A stretch of 64,000 nucleotides of DNA from GCA-2746605 sp963710615 (GCA_963710615.1 CAVQBF010000024.1:48931-112930); one strand, 5' to 3'. Positions 26,995 through 36,742 are shown, counted from the first letter of the stretch. Notes: generated from the letters alone by a model not told the origin. Program-made: numbers and translations.

Positions 26995-29451
26995 TTAAAA
27001 CTTAATTCCTAAACCAATTCTTATTGATCTTGAAGGTCCAAAATTTGCGGGATCTTTAATAAATTCTTCAGATTGCTGTCCGACGTTCGTGGATTCTGGA
27101 TCTCCTGTATCCGGATAAACATAAAGAACATTCCTATGATCAGTTAAATTTAAAATTTCGGCAAACAATCTAACTTCTACCAGGTCATAAACATTAAATT
27201 CCTTTCCAAATTCTAAATCAATTAAATATGTCCATGGCATTCTTAGCGAATTACGCACTACAAAACCTATATCTCTTCCACTCGGTGTGTACGGATAGCC
27301 CGATGCAGCCCTTGCTATAAGACTGATATCCATATTTTGAAATGTTTTTGACCCAAAAATATCAGGACCTTCATTTTCAGGAATAAATAAAGTTAAGCTT
27401 CCATTCAATACATGCCGCTTGTCAAAATTTAAATAATAAAGCTGAGTCGACTCTTGTGTCCCAGGATATTGTTCAGTTTCAGAGGAAGCACTACCTTTGG
27501 CAATAGAGTAGGTATAAGTTAATCCACCCGAAAAATACTTGCTTGATCTTGCATCTATATTAATTTCAAAACCCTTCATATTAGCATAGTCCTCATTGAC
27601 ATATAGTGTATAACCCGTATATCTTCCATCCACATATGGGAAAAAATATCTGGTTCCAATTAAGCCTGTAACATCTTTATAGTATGCTGTTAAACTCATA
27701 GCTACTCTATCTGTAAATTGATGAGTTAAGCCGACTTCATAAGCTACAGTTCTTTGAGCATCTAAACTAGGCTGTCCAAAAAGTGGTTCTCTTACATCCA
27801 AATTATATTGATTATTTTCAAAGAGGAATTGATATTCTGGGTTTTGGAAAAAGTGACCATATGAAAAATGTAGTTTAGTCCTATCTGAGATGGGATGGGC
27901 AATACCGATTCTAGGACTTATTTGAGCTCTGGGTTTAGCTTCAACTAAATTATTTTTGATTAGTGGGTCCGCTCTAAAAACTGCATTGGCATTCATATAA
28001 TCAAATCTTAATCCGAGATTTATTACTAAAAATGGAAGTTCGATTTTATCTTGAATATATCCAGATGCTTCAAATGGATCAGTCTGATAATCACTTATAT
28101 ATGGAAATGTTCTTTTAGGATCAAAAATACTGAAAAGTTTTAGTTTATGTTGTTTGTAATTAAGTCCTAACTTAATTTCATTTACATTATTAATCTGCCA
28201 GACCAGATCTGCCTTCAAATCAAGAGTGACAGTTCTTGAATCGGTTAGCTGAAGGGGGTCTGCATTTTGATAAAACTCGAAGCCTGTTCCTTTATCGGAG
28301 AAGTAGTCTCTATCTGCCGTCGATAAATATTCCGAAGTGTCTTTGCCTACACCAGAATAATATCCTTGATTGAAATAAGAAACTCTCAAATCATAAAAAA
28401 TATTAGAATTTATTGTGTGAGTAAAAGTGGCAGAAGATTGATAACTATCCGTTTTAATTTGTAGATATTGATTTGGAATATATTTATAAGCATGGTTATA
28501 AGGTCTTCTTTTTCCTATACTTCCTCTATTACCTAAGGTTATTTTTGTGCCAGAAAAACCAGTGAAAGTAAGCTTACTAAAAAAAGTTGACTCTTTGTTG
28601 CTACCAAAAGGGAGATAACTACCTCGATTAGATTGTTCACCGGATAGGAAAAATTTGACATTATTAGTAAATAAAGGACCAGACAAACTACCATTTATTC
28701 TTAGTTCTTCAAGGTCAGAATAACGTTTAATCCCAAATTGACTTGTTCTAGCTTCAATCTTTCCACTAAATTTATCATCACCATCTCTCGTTACAATATT
28801 TACCACTCCGCTCAAAGCATTACCATACTCCGCATTAAATGAACCTGATAATAAACTCATTTCTTGTATAGCATCATTATTAATCTGCGTAGCTAAGCCA
28901 CCGAGTAATGGATCTTGAACATACATACCATCAATTAAATAAGCTACTTCGTTTGATCTTCCTCCTCTAATATGTAAGTTACTTCCACTACCAACTACAC
29001 CTGCTTGCAGTGACAATAGATCTGTAAAGGAAGCAACTGGAAGTTGATCAATTTCATCGCGAGTCATTACAGAAATTGAACTAGTTAGATCTTTTTGAAC
29101 GAGCGGTGTCTCAGCAGAAATCACAATCTCATCTAGTTCCAATTCAGTAGAAGCTAATTCAATTGAAATGTTTGTAGTTCTATCAACTACAACTCTTACG
29201 TCTTCAATAATTGCTGTTCTATAACTTACCATACTTATTTTCAATGTGTAAGAACCGGGTGAAACATTAAGTATAGTATAATTACCATCAATATCTGTTG
29301 CTGCACCAAACATGGTACCTTCAATTAAGATATTTGCGCCAATTAATGGTTCGCCCGAATTTTGATCTACTACTTTCCCTGTAATTTTTCCAGTTGTTCC
29401 TGCATAAATGAGAAGAGGAAGAAATAGTAAAATCGATAAATATTTTTTCAC
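26995..29451 (-). CDS. TonB-dependent receptor
   Basis: 818 residues: signal peptide, carboxypeptidase-regulatory-like domain (TGKITGKVVDQNSGEPLIGANILIEGT, 20-110), plug domain (SISVMTRDEIDQLPVASFTDLLSLQAGV...LHIRGGRSNEVAYLIDGMYV, about 125-230) and a 22-strand-type barrel ending IRIGLGIKF. It imports ligands across the outer membrane using TonB energy. No SusD partner is present; the neighbouring T9SS proteins may play that part. Within this operon the likely cargo is peptide released by the surface cyanophycinase, which is inference. Confidence 0.9.
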   Translation of the reverse strand: MKKYLSILLFLPLLIYAGTTGKITGKVVDQNSGEPLIGANILIEGTMFGAATDIDGNYTILNVSPGSYTLKISMVSYRTAIIEDVRVVVDRTTNISIELASTELELDEIVISAETPLVQKDLTSSISVMTRDEIDQLPVASFTDLLSLQAGVVGSGSNLHIRGGRSNEVAYLIDGMYVQDPLLGGLATQINNDAIQEMSLLSGSFNAEYGNALSGVVNIVTRDGDDKFSGKIEARTSQFGIKRYSDLEELRINGSLSGPLFTNNVKFFLSGEQSNRGSYLPFGSNKESTFFSKLTFTGFSGTKITLGNRGSIGKRRPYNHAYKYIPNQYLQIKTDSYQSSATFTHTINSNIFYDLRVSYFNQGYYSGVGKDTSEYLSTADRDYFSDKGTGFEFYQNADPLQLTDSRTVTLDLKADLVWQINNVNEIKLGLNYKQHKLKLFSIFDPKRTFPYISDYQTDPFEASGYIQDKIELPFLVINLGLRFDYMNANAVFRADPLIKNNLVEAKPRAQISPRIGIAHPISDRTKLHFSYGHFFQNPEYQFLFENNQYNLDVREPLFGQPSLDAQRTVAYEVGLTHQFTDRVAMSLTAYYKDVTGLIGTRYFFPYVDGRYTGYTLYVNEDYANMKGFEINIDARSSKYFSGGLTYTYSIAKGSASSETEQYPGTQESTQLYYLNFDKRHVLNGSLTLFIPENEGPDIFGSKTFQNMDISLIARAASGYPYTPSGRDIGFVVRNSLRMPWTYLIDLEFGKEFNVYDLVEVRLFAEILNLTDHRNVLYVYPDTGDPESTNVGQQSEEFIKDPANFGPSRSIRIGLGIKF

Positions 29452-29469
29452 GGGATTCTCCGTTAAATT

Positions 29470-30330
29470 CTAGTTTAAAACAAGTTTTTGTTCTTCAACA
29501 ATTTTATTTAATTCACTAAGCATTTTTTCTGCTTTTGATTTATTGCTTAGTGCACATTGTGTTGCTATAGCATTAATTATTACTGAAACAGCTGAAAATG
29601 AATTTGTGAATAACATATTCTTACTAATAACATTTAACTGTACATCACAATATCTGCTAATTGGAGCTGATGCTTTATTTGTGATTCCAACAATTTTTAT
29701 TTTTTTTTCTTTAGCAAATTCCAAAGCACTAATTGTTTCTTTAGAATACGGTGGGAAAGAAAATGCCAGTAGTAGATCATTTTTGCTAGTGTAAAGAATT
29801 TGCTCCATAAATGAAGAATGACTGTGCCCAAAATTATTTGCATTAATGGCAACTTGATTTAATTGATATGCTAATATTTCGGCAAGTAAGTAAGAAATTC
29901 CCAATCCTAATGTAAATACTCTATCTGAATTCAAAATAAGATCAATAGCATTATTGAAATTAGTACGATCAATATGCTGTGATGTTTGATTAATATTTAA
30001 TATGTCTTGATCAGCAATTAAAGTTAGTATATCCTCTTTAGATTTTTGTGAATCATCAATTAAAGAAAATATTTCCTTCTTTTTAAGTCTAGATTCCAGA
30101 GTATTGCTTATATCATCTCTTAAATGAAGAAAACCTTTATACCCGATTTTTTGCGAAAATCTAACAACTGAAGCTACACTTGATGATGTAGCTTCGGCAA
30201 TTTGACTAACACTTTTCAACGGTATGGAATCAAAGTTATCAACTACATAGTCTGCAATAATTCTTTGACTCCTTGTAAGAGAATTATACTTTGAATTAAT
30301 GATCGATTTTATTTCTTTATATCTCACCAT
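29470..30330 (-). CDS. MurR/RpiR-family transcriptional regulator
   Basis: 286 residues: N-terminal helix-turn-helix (about 1-75, SQIAEATSSSVASVVRFSQKIGYKGFLHLRDDI) and a C-terminal SIS domain (about 120-270, RVFTLGLGISYLLAEILAYQL). SIS domains usually bind phosphosugars or other small effectors, and the regulator probably controls this operon. A 16-base palindrome at 34827-34842 over the operon promoter is a candidate operator. Its ATG overlaps the preceding stop in TAATG form. Confidence 0.9.
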   Translation of the reverse strand: MVRYKEIKSIINSKYNSLTRSQRIIADYVVDNFDSIPLKSVSQIAEATSSSVASVVRFSQKIGYKGFLHLRDDISNTLESRLKKKEIFSLIDDSQKSKEDILTLIADQDILNINQTSQHIDRTNFNNAIDLILNSDRVFTLGLGISYLLAEILAYQLNQVAINANNFGHSHSSFMEQILYTSKNDLLLAFSFPPYSKETISALEFAKEKKIKIVGITNKASAPISRYCDVQLNVISKNMLFTNSFSAVSVIINAIATQCALSNKSKAEKMLSELNKIVEEQKLVLN

Positions 30331-31442
30331 TACTTTAATAGAATCATTTTTTTTGATTCAATAAAATCAGAGGTAATTATTTTGTAAAAATAAATTCCGC
30401 TTGAAAGATTTGTAGAATTAAAGTTTATGCTATAATTACCTGCTGCCAAATCCTCATTGACCAACTCCGCAACTTTTTCACCAACTAAATTGTAAACGTT
30501 TAAGTTTACACCAGTTGATTTTGGTATAGAGAATTTAATAGTTGTATTGGGATTAAAAGGATTTGGATAATTTTGATTTAATCTAAAATCAGTTGGTATT
30601 TCTAGGTCATCATTACTTACTGAAGTGATGATTGAATATTTCTCTTCAGCTTTTGTCAAATTGGATGTCAATGCATTATCGGAATTACCGACGAAGATAG
30701 CAACCCATAATTCAACATTATTGTCAATTGACCAAGTTTTTGGGGCTATACCCATTGTTCCAACGGCTCCGTCGGATCCTGAATTGAAAGCATTTGCAAT
30801 CACGCCAGTAGTGAGCCAATCCCAGAGTAATGTATCTCCCAATTCATATTCGGTAAACCAATCAATAGCAGTTAGAGTTGTGAGGGGCTCATTTAAAATC
30901 TTAAATCCAACTTTTGTGCTTAATTGCCCTACTTGAAGCTGAACAAATTTTTTGCTGGATACATATTTAATTGTCTCGAATCCATATACCCCATCAATTT
31001 GTGGAAGTATTTCGAATCCAAATGTTGTTTCAAGATTATCGGCTTCCTTATTGGTAAATTCGTATTTGACAAGTGCATATCCACCACTATTCCACCCATA
31101 AACAGTAACAGCGCTCTGAAATGCTGGCGGAAGTTCGGAATATGCATTGTCTGTTTTAACGTACATTTCATAATCGCTCAAAGTAGGTGACTCAATTGTT
31201 CGAGATGAGTCTAGAGTTTCTGAATCATTTTTATAATCATAGACTTGATCTCTTGCAACTCCGGCTAAAAATGAAAATCTATCGATCTGGATATTTGCTC
31301 CAATTGCCGGAGCGTGTATTCTAACTCTCCCATAACTATTTAGAGATATACCAATTTCTCCATTTTCAAATTCCTGAGCAGAATATTCTATTGTAAATAC
31401 AAGAAAAAAGAAAAAAACTATTTTGGTAATTTTAGTAATCAT
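30330..31442 (-). CDS. T9SS-sorted secreted beta-rich protein
   Basis: 370 residues. A signal peptide is followed by about 250 residues with no recognised family (GRVRIHAPAIGANIQIDRFSFLAG...), rich in strands. The C-terminal T9SS sorting domain is textbook: NQNYPNPFNPNTTIKFSIP, VYNLVGEKVAELV, GIYFYKI. The mature part partly resembles barrel-like or lectin-like segments, but I see no active site. It is co-transcribed between the permease and regulator genes. Likely surface exposed; ligand binding is a guess. Confidence 0.75.
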   Translation of the reverse strand: MITKITKIVFFFFLVFTIEYSAQEFENGEIGISLNSYGRVRIHAPAIGANIQIDRFSFLAGVARDQVYDYKNDSETLDSSRTIESPTLSDYEMYVKTDNAYSELPPAFQSAVTVYGWNSGGYALVKYEFTNKEADNLETTFGFEILPQIDGVYGFETIKYVSSKKFVQLQVGQLSTKVGFKILNEPLTTLTAIDWFTEYELGDTLLWDWLTTGVIANAFNSGSDGAVGTMGIAPKTWSIDNNVELWVAIFVGNSDNALTSNLTKAEEKYSIITSVSNDDLEIPTDFRLNQNYPNPFNPNTTIKFSIPKSTGVNLNVYNLVGEKVAELVNEDLAAGNYSINFNSTNLSSGIYFYKIITSDFIESKKMILLK

Positions 31443-31458
31443 ATTGCCTCCTAAGTTT

Positions 31459-32856
31459 TCACCATGACATAAAGTATGGTGGAATTAATAAAATTAAGCT
31501 AATTAAGAAAAAAATAATCTCTAATGGTAATATCCATTTAGCCCATTTTTCCCAAGGGATTTCAGCTAGCGAGAGCACTCCCATAGTAATTGCGGAAGTC
31601 GGGATTATCATATTTGTAAATCCATCTCCAAACTGAAAAGCAAGAACTGCAGTCTGACGACTAACTCCGACTAAGTCTCCCAGTGGAGCCATAATTGGCA
31701 TAGTTAGAGCAGCTTGTCCGCTACCCGAAGGTACAAAAAAGTTTAATGTCGATTGCACTAAAAACATTGCTTGAGAAGAAATGATTGGGTGCATAGAATC
31801 AATAATTGAGGACATAGAGTGAAGCAAAGTATCTATTATTTTCCCATCAGTAGCTATAATTAGTATTCCTCTCGCAAGGGCAATAACTATTGCCGTTCCA
31901 ATTAAGTCTTTGGCGCCACTGATAAAACCATCAGAAATTTCTCGAATTGACAATCTACCAACAAGACCAACAGCAACTCCTGTAGCAATAAAGAGTGCAC
32001 AAATTTCTTTGATAAACCATTCATATTGTAAAACTCCGAATACAAGTATCAGCAATCCAATAAGAAATACAAAAAGTACTTGTTTATGTTTTGTATCTAT
32101 TCCCTTATATTCTTCATCAACATCAGTATGTATTTTTTTTCTTTTTATTAAATCTGTTTCAAAAGTGGGACTAAGTTTTGGATTCTTTTTTATCCGTTTT
32201 GCATAAAGTGATACAAAAACTATTGCGGTCGTAGTAATAATAATCCAAACAATTATTCTATACTCAATGCCGGAAAGCAATGGTAATTCAGCAATACCTT
32301 GTGCAATTCCGATAGTAAAAGGATTAATGAATGCACCTGCAAACCCAGCACCTGCTCCAACAAACGGAATGGCAACACCAGTGATTGTATCATAACCTAA
32401 TACTAATGCCATTGGTACGAAAATAAGAATGAACGGTATAACCTCTTCACCCATTCCAAACACCGCGCCTCCGAGAGAAAAAATTAGCATAAATATTGGT
32501 ATCAAGAATAAACGTATCAATTTGGATTTTTTATAAGCTGCAGCGATACCATTTATTGCAGAGTCTACAGCTTCAGTTTGTTGAAATACAGAAAAAGCTC
32601 CCCCAACTATTAAAACAAAACCAATGATTTCTGCAGCTGCTATAAATCCATTTATAGGAGCCATAAGCACACTGTCAAAAAATTGAGGATTCGAGCCGGT
32701 TTCTTGAAAAGTTCCCGGAACAACTAATATCCTACCATTTTTTTCTATTCTCTCAAATTCTCCAGCGGGAACAATATAAGTTAAAACTGCTACAAGAATG
32801 ATTATGGAACTAATAATTACATATGTATTTGGGGCTTTTAATTTTTCAATCTTCAT
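31459..32856 (-). CDS. YfcC/DcuC-type inner-membrane permease
   Basis: 465 residues with about 11-12 membrane helices. The family hallmarks of YfcC (C4-dicarboxylate anaerobic carrier-like, also related to basic amino-acid antiporters) are APNTYVIISSIIILVAVLTYIVPAGEFER at the N-terminus, GMGEEVIPFILIFVPMALVLGYD, AFINPFTIGIAQGIAELPLLSG, and FFVPSGSGQAALTMPIMAPLGDL near the end. The natural substrate of the group is poorly known. Its overlap (ATGA) with a cyanophycinase gene suggests it carries the dipeptide or its amino acids into the cytoplasm; this is inference. Confidence 0.85.
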   Translation of the reverse strand: MKIEKLKAPNTYVIISSIIILVAVLTYIVPAGEFERIEKNGRILVVPGTFQETGSNPQFFDSVLMAPINGFIAAAEIIGFVLIVGGAFSVFQQTEAVDSAINGIAAAYKKSKLIRLFLIPIFMLIFSLGGAVFGMGEEVIPFILIFVPMALVLGYDTITGVAIPFVGAGAGFAGAFINPFTIGIAQGIAELPLLSGIEYRIIVWIIITTTAIVFVSLYAKRIKKNPKLSPTFETDLIKRKKIHTDVDEEYKGIDTKHKQVLFVFLIGLLILVFGVLQYEWFIKEICALFIATGVAVGLVGRLSIREISDGFISGAKDLIGTAIVIALARGILIIATDGKIIDTLLHSMSSIIDSMHPIISSQAMFLVQSTLNFFVPSGSGQAALTMPIMAPLGDLVGVSRQTAVLAFQFGDGFTNMIIPTSAITMGVLSLAEIPWEKWAKWILPLEIIFFLISLILLIPPYFMSW

Positions 32857-33704
32857 TTAATTATTTCTTTAGTATCAATATTGAATTTATCTCCATTAGA
32901 TAGAATATGGAGTTTAATATTTTGTGCCTTCAATAATCCATCTCTAAAATCGGAGATATTTGAAGCTTTTGTTGCATCAAATATTATCACTTGATAATCT
33001 CCCAAAACTTCTAGTATGTTACTGCTAGATAATTTAATAGCTGTTGATTCGTCGATACCAATTCCTAATAAATTTGGATTTTCAAGTGTGAGTGATAAAA
33101 GTCTATTATACCGTTTTCTATAAATAAAATGCTGATCAATTATTGCATTTTTTACAAACCCAAATCCTTGTGCAATAGCGATATTATCCTTTTGAATGTA
33201 TCCAAAAGATTCTTTAGCTTCATTGTGAATTATCTCATCACCAGTAATCATTATTTCACTCATTACTGCAGCTCCAGCACTAGTTCCTGAAATTACTCCA
33301 CCGCTAATATAAATCTCTTTTATTTTTTCAAGCGCCTTTGTCCCCAATAAAATTTCAGTTAACCTATTCTGGTCACCACCCGAGAAAAAAATACAATTTG
33401 CCCAACTAATTCGATTTAAGACTGAATCTGAATTAGCTTCTTCTTTATTAAATATCAAATAATTAGCAGAACCAATATTATATTCCTTAAATTGGCGTAT
33501 TTGAAATTGAGCTGTTTCTAAAGGTTCTGAACTCGCCATTGGTATAACTAATACTTTGCCTGTATCCTTACCAGCTAAATTTACAATTGTTTCCATCACT
33601 TCTTTAGGTCTTTCACCTCCGCCAATTATGACTAGTGTTCCTTTTGCATTTTGTGCAACGAAAACGCTCGAACAAAAAAGTAATGTAAATAATACTTTAA
33701 TCAT
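32853..33704 (-). CDS. Cyanophycinase-family serine peptidase (S51), periplasmic
   Basis: 283 residues with a Sec signal (MIKVLFTLLFCSSVFVAQ) and no sorting domain, so probably periplasmic. Cyanophycinase motifs: VIIGGGERP (25-33), FSGGDQNRL (107-115), nucleophile Ser142 in GTSAGAAVM, and D190-Q191-H192-F followed by RxRxxRL, then LGIGIDESTAI. The DQHF with trailing arginines is the form I recall for true cyanophycinases. It would finish oligomers taken up by the receptor, yielding beta-Asp-Arg dipeptides. It is a second S51 enzyme in one operon, with ATGA overlaps on both sides. Confidence 0.88.
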   Translation of the reverse strand: MIKVLFTLLFCSSVFVAQNAKGTLVIIGGGERPKEVMETIVNLAGKDTGKVLVIPMASSEPLETAQFQIRQFKEYNIGSANYLIFNKEEANSDSVLNRISWANCIFFSGGDQNRLTEILLGTKALEKIKEIYISGGVISGTSAGAAVMSEIMITGDEIIHNEAKESFGYIQKDNIAIAQGFGFVKNAIIDQHFIYRKRYNRLLSLTLENPNLLGIGIDESTAIKLSSSNILEVLGDYQVIIFDATKASNISDFRDGLLKAQNIKLHILSNGDKFNIDTKEIIK

Positions 33705-34795
33705 GATATTTTTACTAGCTCCAAAGCTAATTCAAAACTTTTTATAAGATCCTCAATAAAAATAAATTCACTATTAGAATGAGGATTTTGAGCACCTATT
33801 CCTAAATTTATTGCAGAGATATTTCGGGAATTGAAAGAATTAGCGTCACTACCTCCCATAGAAATTTCTGGTTGAAAATTTAATCCAACATTTTCCATCG
33901 CTTGTTTAAGATTTTTAAATATTTCAGCATCCGATGAAATACAAAAAGGTTCAAAGTCCCAAACATAATTGAAATTTACAGAGCTTTTATATTTTCCAGC
34001 AATTCTCTTGAAACTATTTTCAATGATTTTTAATTGATCTAAAATATCCTCTTTTATAGTTGAGCGTATTTCACCTTTGAGGAAGAAACTATCAGGCACT
34101 ACATTAACTGCGTTTCCACCTTTTGCCAATCCGACATTAACAGTTGTTTTCGAATCAATTCTTCCTTGTTTAATTGCAAGTAAAGCTTCAGATCCAATAA
34201 GTATTGCATTAATTCCTTTTTCTGGCTCAATGCCAGAATGCGCTGCTTTTCCTTTAAAAACAGCTTCAAAAGAAATTGCTCCAGTTGAACTAGTGACAAA
34301 CTTACCAGGTCTCATATAGGAATCAAAGACAAAGGCGCAATTAATTTCATTCTCAAGTTCTAAGTTTTTAGAACCAGCAATAGTTGTTTCTTCACAAGTT
34401 GTAAAAGCAACAGTAAAATCTTTCGTTTTTATTTTATTTACTGTAATATATTCAATAAGGGATAATATAATTGAGATTCCCGCCCTGTTATCTACACCTA
34501 AAACTGTAGTACCATCTGATGAAATAGTTCCATTGTCAAAGATAGGATTAACTCTTGCAGTGGATCTGGCAGTATCCATATGGCTGGAAAACAGAATATT
34601 TCCACCTGAACCAATTTTGCAAATTACATTACCAGTATTACTTTTAGTATTTATAGAGGAATTATCAATAATTGCATTGAGTCCTAATGATTCCAAAAAA
34701 GTTCTAATATGATCCGCAACAGGTTTTTCGTAACAGGAGAGAGCTTCAATCTTGATGAGCTGGAGGAAAATTTCTATTAATCTATCTTGATACAT
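33701..34795 (-). CDS. M20-family metallo-dipeptidase (PepT-like)
   Basis: 364 residues, no signal peptide, so cytoplasmic. Di-zinc motifs: His72 and Asp74 in SSHMDTA, bridging Asp102 in GVDNRAG, catalytic Glu135 in CEETTIAGS, Asp158 in VFDSYM, and the last His in NPHSNSEF. The dimerisation insert lies at about 170-275 (KGKAAHSGIEPEKGIN). M20 dipeptidases have been reported as one route for cleaving cyanophycin dipeptides, and this is the first gene of an operon with two cyanophycinases. A tripeptidase or general dipeptidase role remains possible. Confidence 0.87.
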   Translation of the reverse strand: MYQDRLIEIFLQLIKIEALSCYEKPVADHIRTFLESLGLNAIIDNSSINTKSNTGNVICKIGSGGNILFSSHMDTARSTARVNPIFDNGTISSDGTTVLGVDNRAGISIILSLIEYITVNKIKTKDFTVAFTTCEETTIAGSKNLELENEINCAFVFDSYMRPGKFVTSSTGAISFEAVFKGKAAHSGIEPEKGINAILIGSEALLAIKQGRIDSKTTVNVGLAKGGNAVNVVPDSFFLKGEIRSTIKEDILDQLKIIENSFKRIAGKYKSSVNFNYVWDFEPFCISSDAEIFKNLKQAMENVGLNFQPEISMGGSDANSFNSRNISAINLGIGAQNPHSNSEFIFIEDLIKSFELALELVKIS

Positions 34796-34826
34796 AAGTA
34801 ATATATTTTACAATTATGCTTAAAGA

Positions 34827-34871
34827 TGTAATATTTATTACAAATATGCTAAATTTATCTTCTTTTGTCAA
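34827..34871 (-). promoter_or_regulatory. Operon promoter with palindromic operator candidate
   Basis: On the minus strand TTG (34871-34869), a 20-base gap, then CATATTTG (34848-34841) matches the Bacteroidota promoter pattern with one mismatch. Directly downstream and overlapping by two bases is the perfect palindrome TGTAATATTTATTACA (34827-34842), covering the expected transcription start. It is 32 bases from the first gene of the ten-gene operon, whose own RpiR regulator is the obvious candidate binder. Prediction only. Confidence 0.45.
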
Positions 34872-34958
34872 GTGGAAAATCGCAAAAAATTTCTATCTTG
34901 ATTTTTGAAAATTTTAACATATTTGGATTTAGCAGTAAAATTATTAAACTTGTAAAAA

Positions 34959-36104
34959 ATGGTAAATCTTAAAATTATGACACCAAAAGAAAGATTAAAA
35001 GCTGCAATGGATTTAATGCCGGTTGACAAAGCCCCATTTATGTGCCAAATGAGTATTGGACATATGCTGCTTCAATTAGGAGTATCTCCTCTGGAATTTT
35101 GGCTTGATAAAGATGTATATGCTAATGGCTTAGCTAAGTTAAGAGAACAGTATGGGTTTGATGGAATTTTAGTTAGTCTCTACGGGCATGATCCCTATTG
35201 GCGAGATAAGTTAGAAAATGTTGAAAAAACAGAGGAACATGAAATTGCTACTTTCATAAATGGGGATAAACTAATTTGTCCTTTTAATGATTTGCCATAT
35301 TATGAGTTTCAAGAGGTAGCTGAAAAACTGACATTGGAATCGATTTCTGAAGATAAATTAAATCGTAAATTAAGTTATTTCCCGGTCTCTCAAAATCTGC
35401 CATTTTTCATTCATCCCCAATACAAGTTTGATGTAATTACAAGTTTAGTTGAAGAGCAAGGAAGTCAATGTTCAATTCACGGTGAAGTTACTTCTCCATT
35501 TGATTATTATCTTGATCTATTTGGCCATCAAGAAGCGCTCATGGGCTTAATCGACTATCCGGAGAAAGTAAAACTAGTCTTAGCTCATTATACAAAACTA
35601 ATTAAAGAATTTGCAGATGAAATGTGCTCCACTGGAGTAGATGCAATAAAAATATCATCACCATTTGCTGGTGCCGGATTCATATCTCCAGATGATTACA
35701 AAGAATTTGTTTATCCGTTTGAAAAAGAAATAGTTCAAATAATACGCAAGAAAAATGTTCATGTTTATATTCATACTTGCGGTGCAATAAATGACAGACT
35801 GGAAGTAATGTTTGATACAGGAGCAACCGGAATTGAATGTTTAGATCCGCCGCCTCTTGGGAACGTTGAGCTTGAAGAAGCTCAAAAAATAATTGGCAAT
35901 AAAGGATTTATTAAGGGTAATATTGATTCGGTTAATTTATTACTGAATGGATCGGAAGAGGAAATTATAAATGAGGTAAAAGAGAGAATCAAAACTGGTA
36001 GTAAGAGAAATGGTTTTATTTTAAGTACGGCCTGTTCAATCGCCCCAAATGTTAAGAGCGAAAATATAAAATTGATTAAAAAAATAATTGATGGTATTGT
36101 ATGA
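34959..36104 (+). CDS. URO-D/MtaA-family cobamide methyltransferase
   Basis: 381 residues of the uroporphyrinogen-decarboxylase superfamily. It is not HemE: it carries the zinc pattern of methylcobamide methyltransferases, His272 and Cys274 in YIHTCGAI plus Cys359 in LSTACSI. GATGIECLDPPPLGN and KGNIDSVNLLLNGS fit the family. It overlaps a corrinoid-protein gene by four bases, so it probably moves a methyl group to or from that protein. Methyl donor unknown (a methylated amine, ether or other one-carbon source). ATG 34977 is an alternative start. Confidence 0.85.
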   Translation: MVNLKIMTPKERLKAAMDLMPVDKAPFMCQMSIGHMLLQLGVSPLEFWLDKDVYANGLAKLREQYGFDGILVSLYGHDPYWRDKLENVEKTEEHEIATFINGDKLICPFNDLPYYEFQEVAEKLTLESISEDKLNRKLSYFPVSQNLPFFIHPQYKFDVITSLVEEQGSQCSIHGEVTSPFDYYLDLFGHQEALMGLIDYPEKVKLVLAHYTKLIKEFADEMCSTGVDAIKISSPFAGAGFISPDDYKEFVYPFEKEIVQIIRKKNVHVYIHTCGAINDRLEVMFDTGATGIECLDPPPLGNVELEEAQKIIGNKGFIKGNIDSVNLLLNGSEEEIINEVKERIKTGSKRNGFILSTACSIAPNVKSENIKLIKKIIDGIV

Positions 36105-36736
36105 ACAATAAGTTGAAAAAATTATCTGAACTGATCATTATCGGCAAACATCTCGATACAGAAAAAATTACCCAAGAATTAATTGAAGAGGGTATAAGAC
36201 CAGAAGTGATTTTAGAGGAAGGCTTAATGCCGGGAATGAATATTGTTGGTCAGCGTTTTCGTGATCAGCAAATGTTTGTGCCTCAAGTATTGGTAGCAGC
36301 AAGAGCAATGAAATTTAGTATGAAAGTCCTTGAGCCACACATGATAGGAAGCAATCATAAATCTAAAGGTAGGATTCTGCTTGGGACAGTAAAAGGTGAT
36401 GTTCACGATATTGGGAAAAATTTAGTTGGAATAATGCTTCAGGGAGCGGGTTATGATGTAATTGATTTAGGAATTGGGATTACTGCCGAAAAATATTTTG
36501 AAGAGTATGAAAAAAATGAACCAGATATTATTGGAATGTCAGCATTATTAACAACAACTATGATGTATATGAAAGATGTAATAAATTTATTTCAGCAGAA
36601 GAACGTAAAAGTCCCAATTATTGTCGGTGGTGCTCCACTTAACAAAATGATAGCAAATGAAATTGGAGCAGCTGGATTTGGCAGAAGTGCATACGAAGCT
36701 GTTCAATTAGTGGATTCCCTTGTAACTAAAATATAA
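36101..36736 (+). CDS. Methyltransferase corrinoid protein (MtaC/MtbC-like)
   Basis: 211 residues. An N-terminal helical cap (about 1-85, VILEEGLMPGMNIVGQRFRDQQMFVPQVLVAARAM) is followed by a B12-binding Rossmann domain (90-205). The lower-ligand motif DxHxxG is Asp100-His102-Gly105 in GDVHDIGKN; GMSALLTTTMMYMKDVI and VPIIVGGAPL complete the fold. It is a methyl shuttle between the URO-D-type enzyme upstream and the homocysteine methyltransferase downstream. It overlaps the upstream stop (ATGA). Confidence 0.9.
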   Translation: MNNKLKKLSELIIIGKHLDTEKITQELIEEGIRPEVILEEGLMPGMNIVGQRFRDQQMFVPQVLVAARAMKFSMKVLEPHMIGSNHKSKGRILLGTVKGDVHDIGKNLVGIMLQGAGYDVIDLGIGITAEKYFEEYEKNEPDIIGMSALLTTTMMYMKDVINLFQQKNVKVPIIVGGAPLNKMIANEIGAAGFGRSAYEAVQLVDSLVTKI

Positions 36737-36742
36737 TAATAT

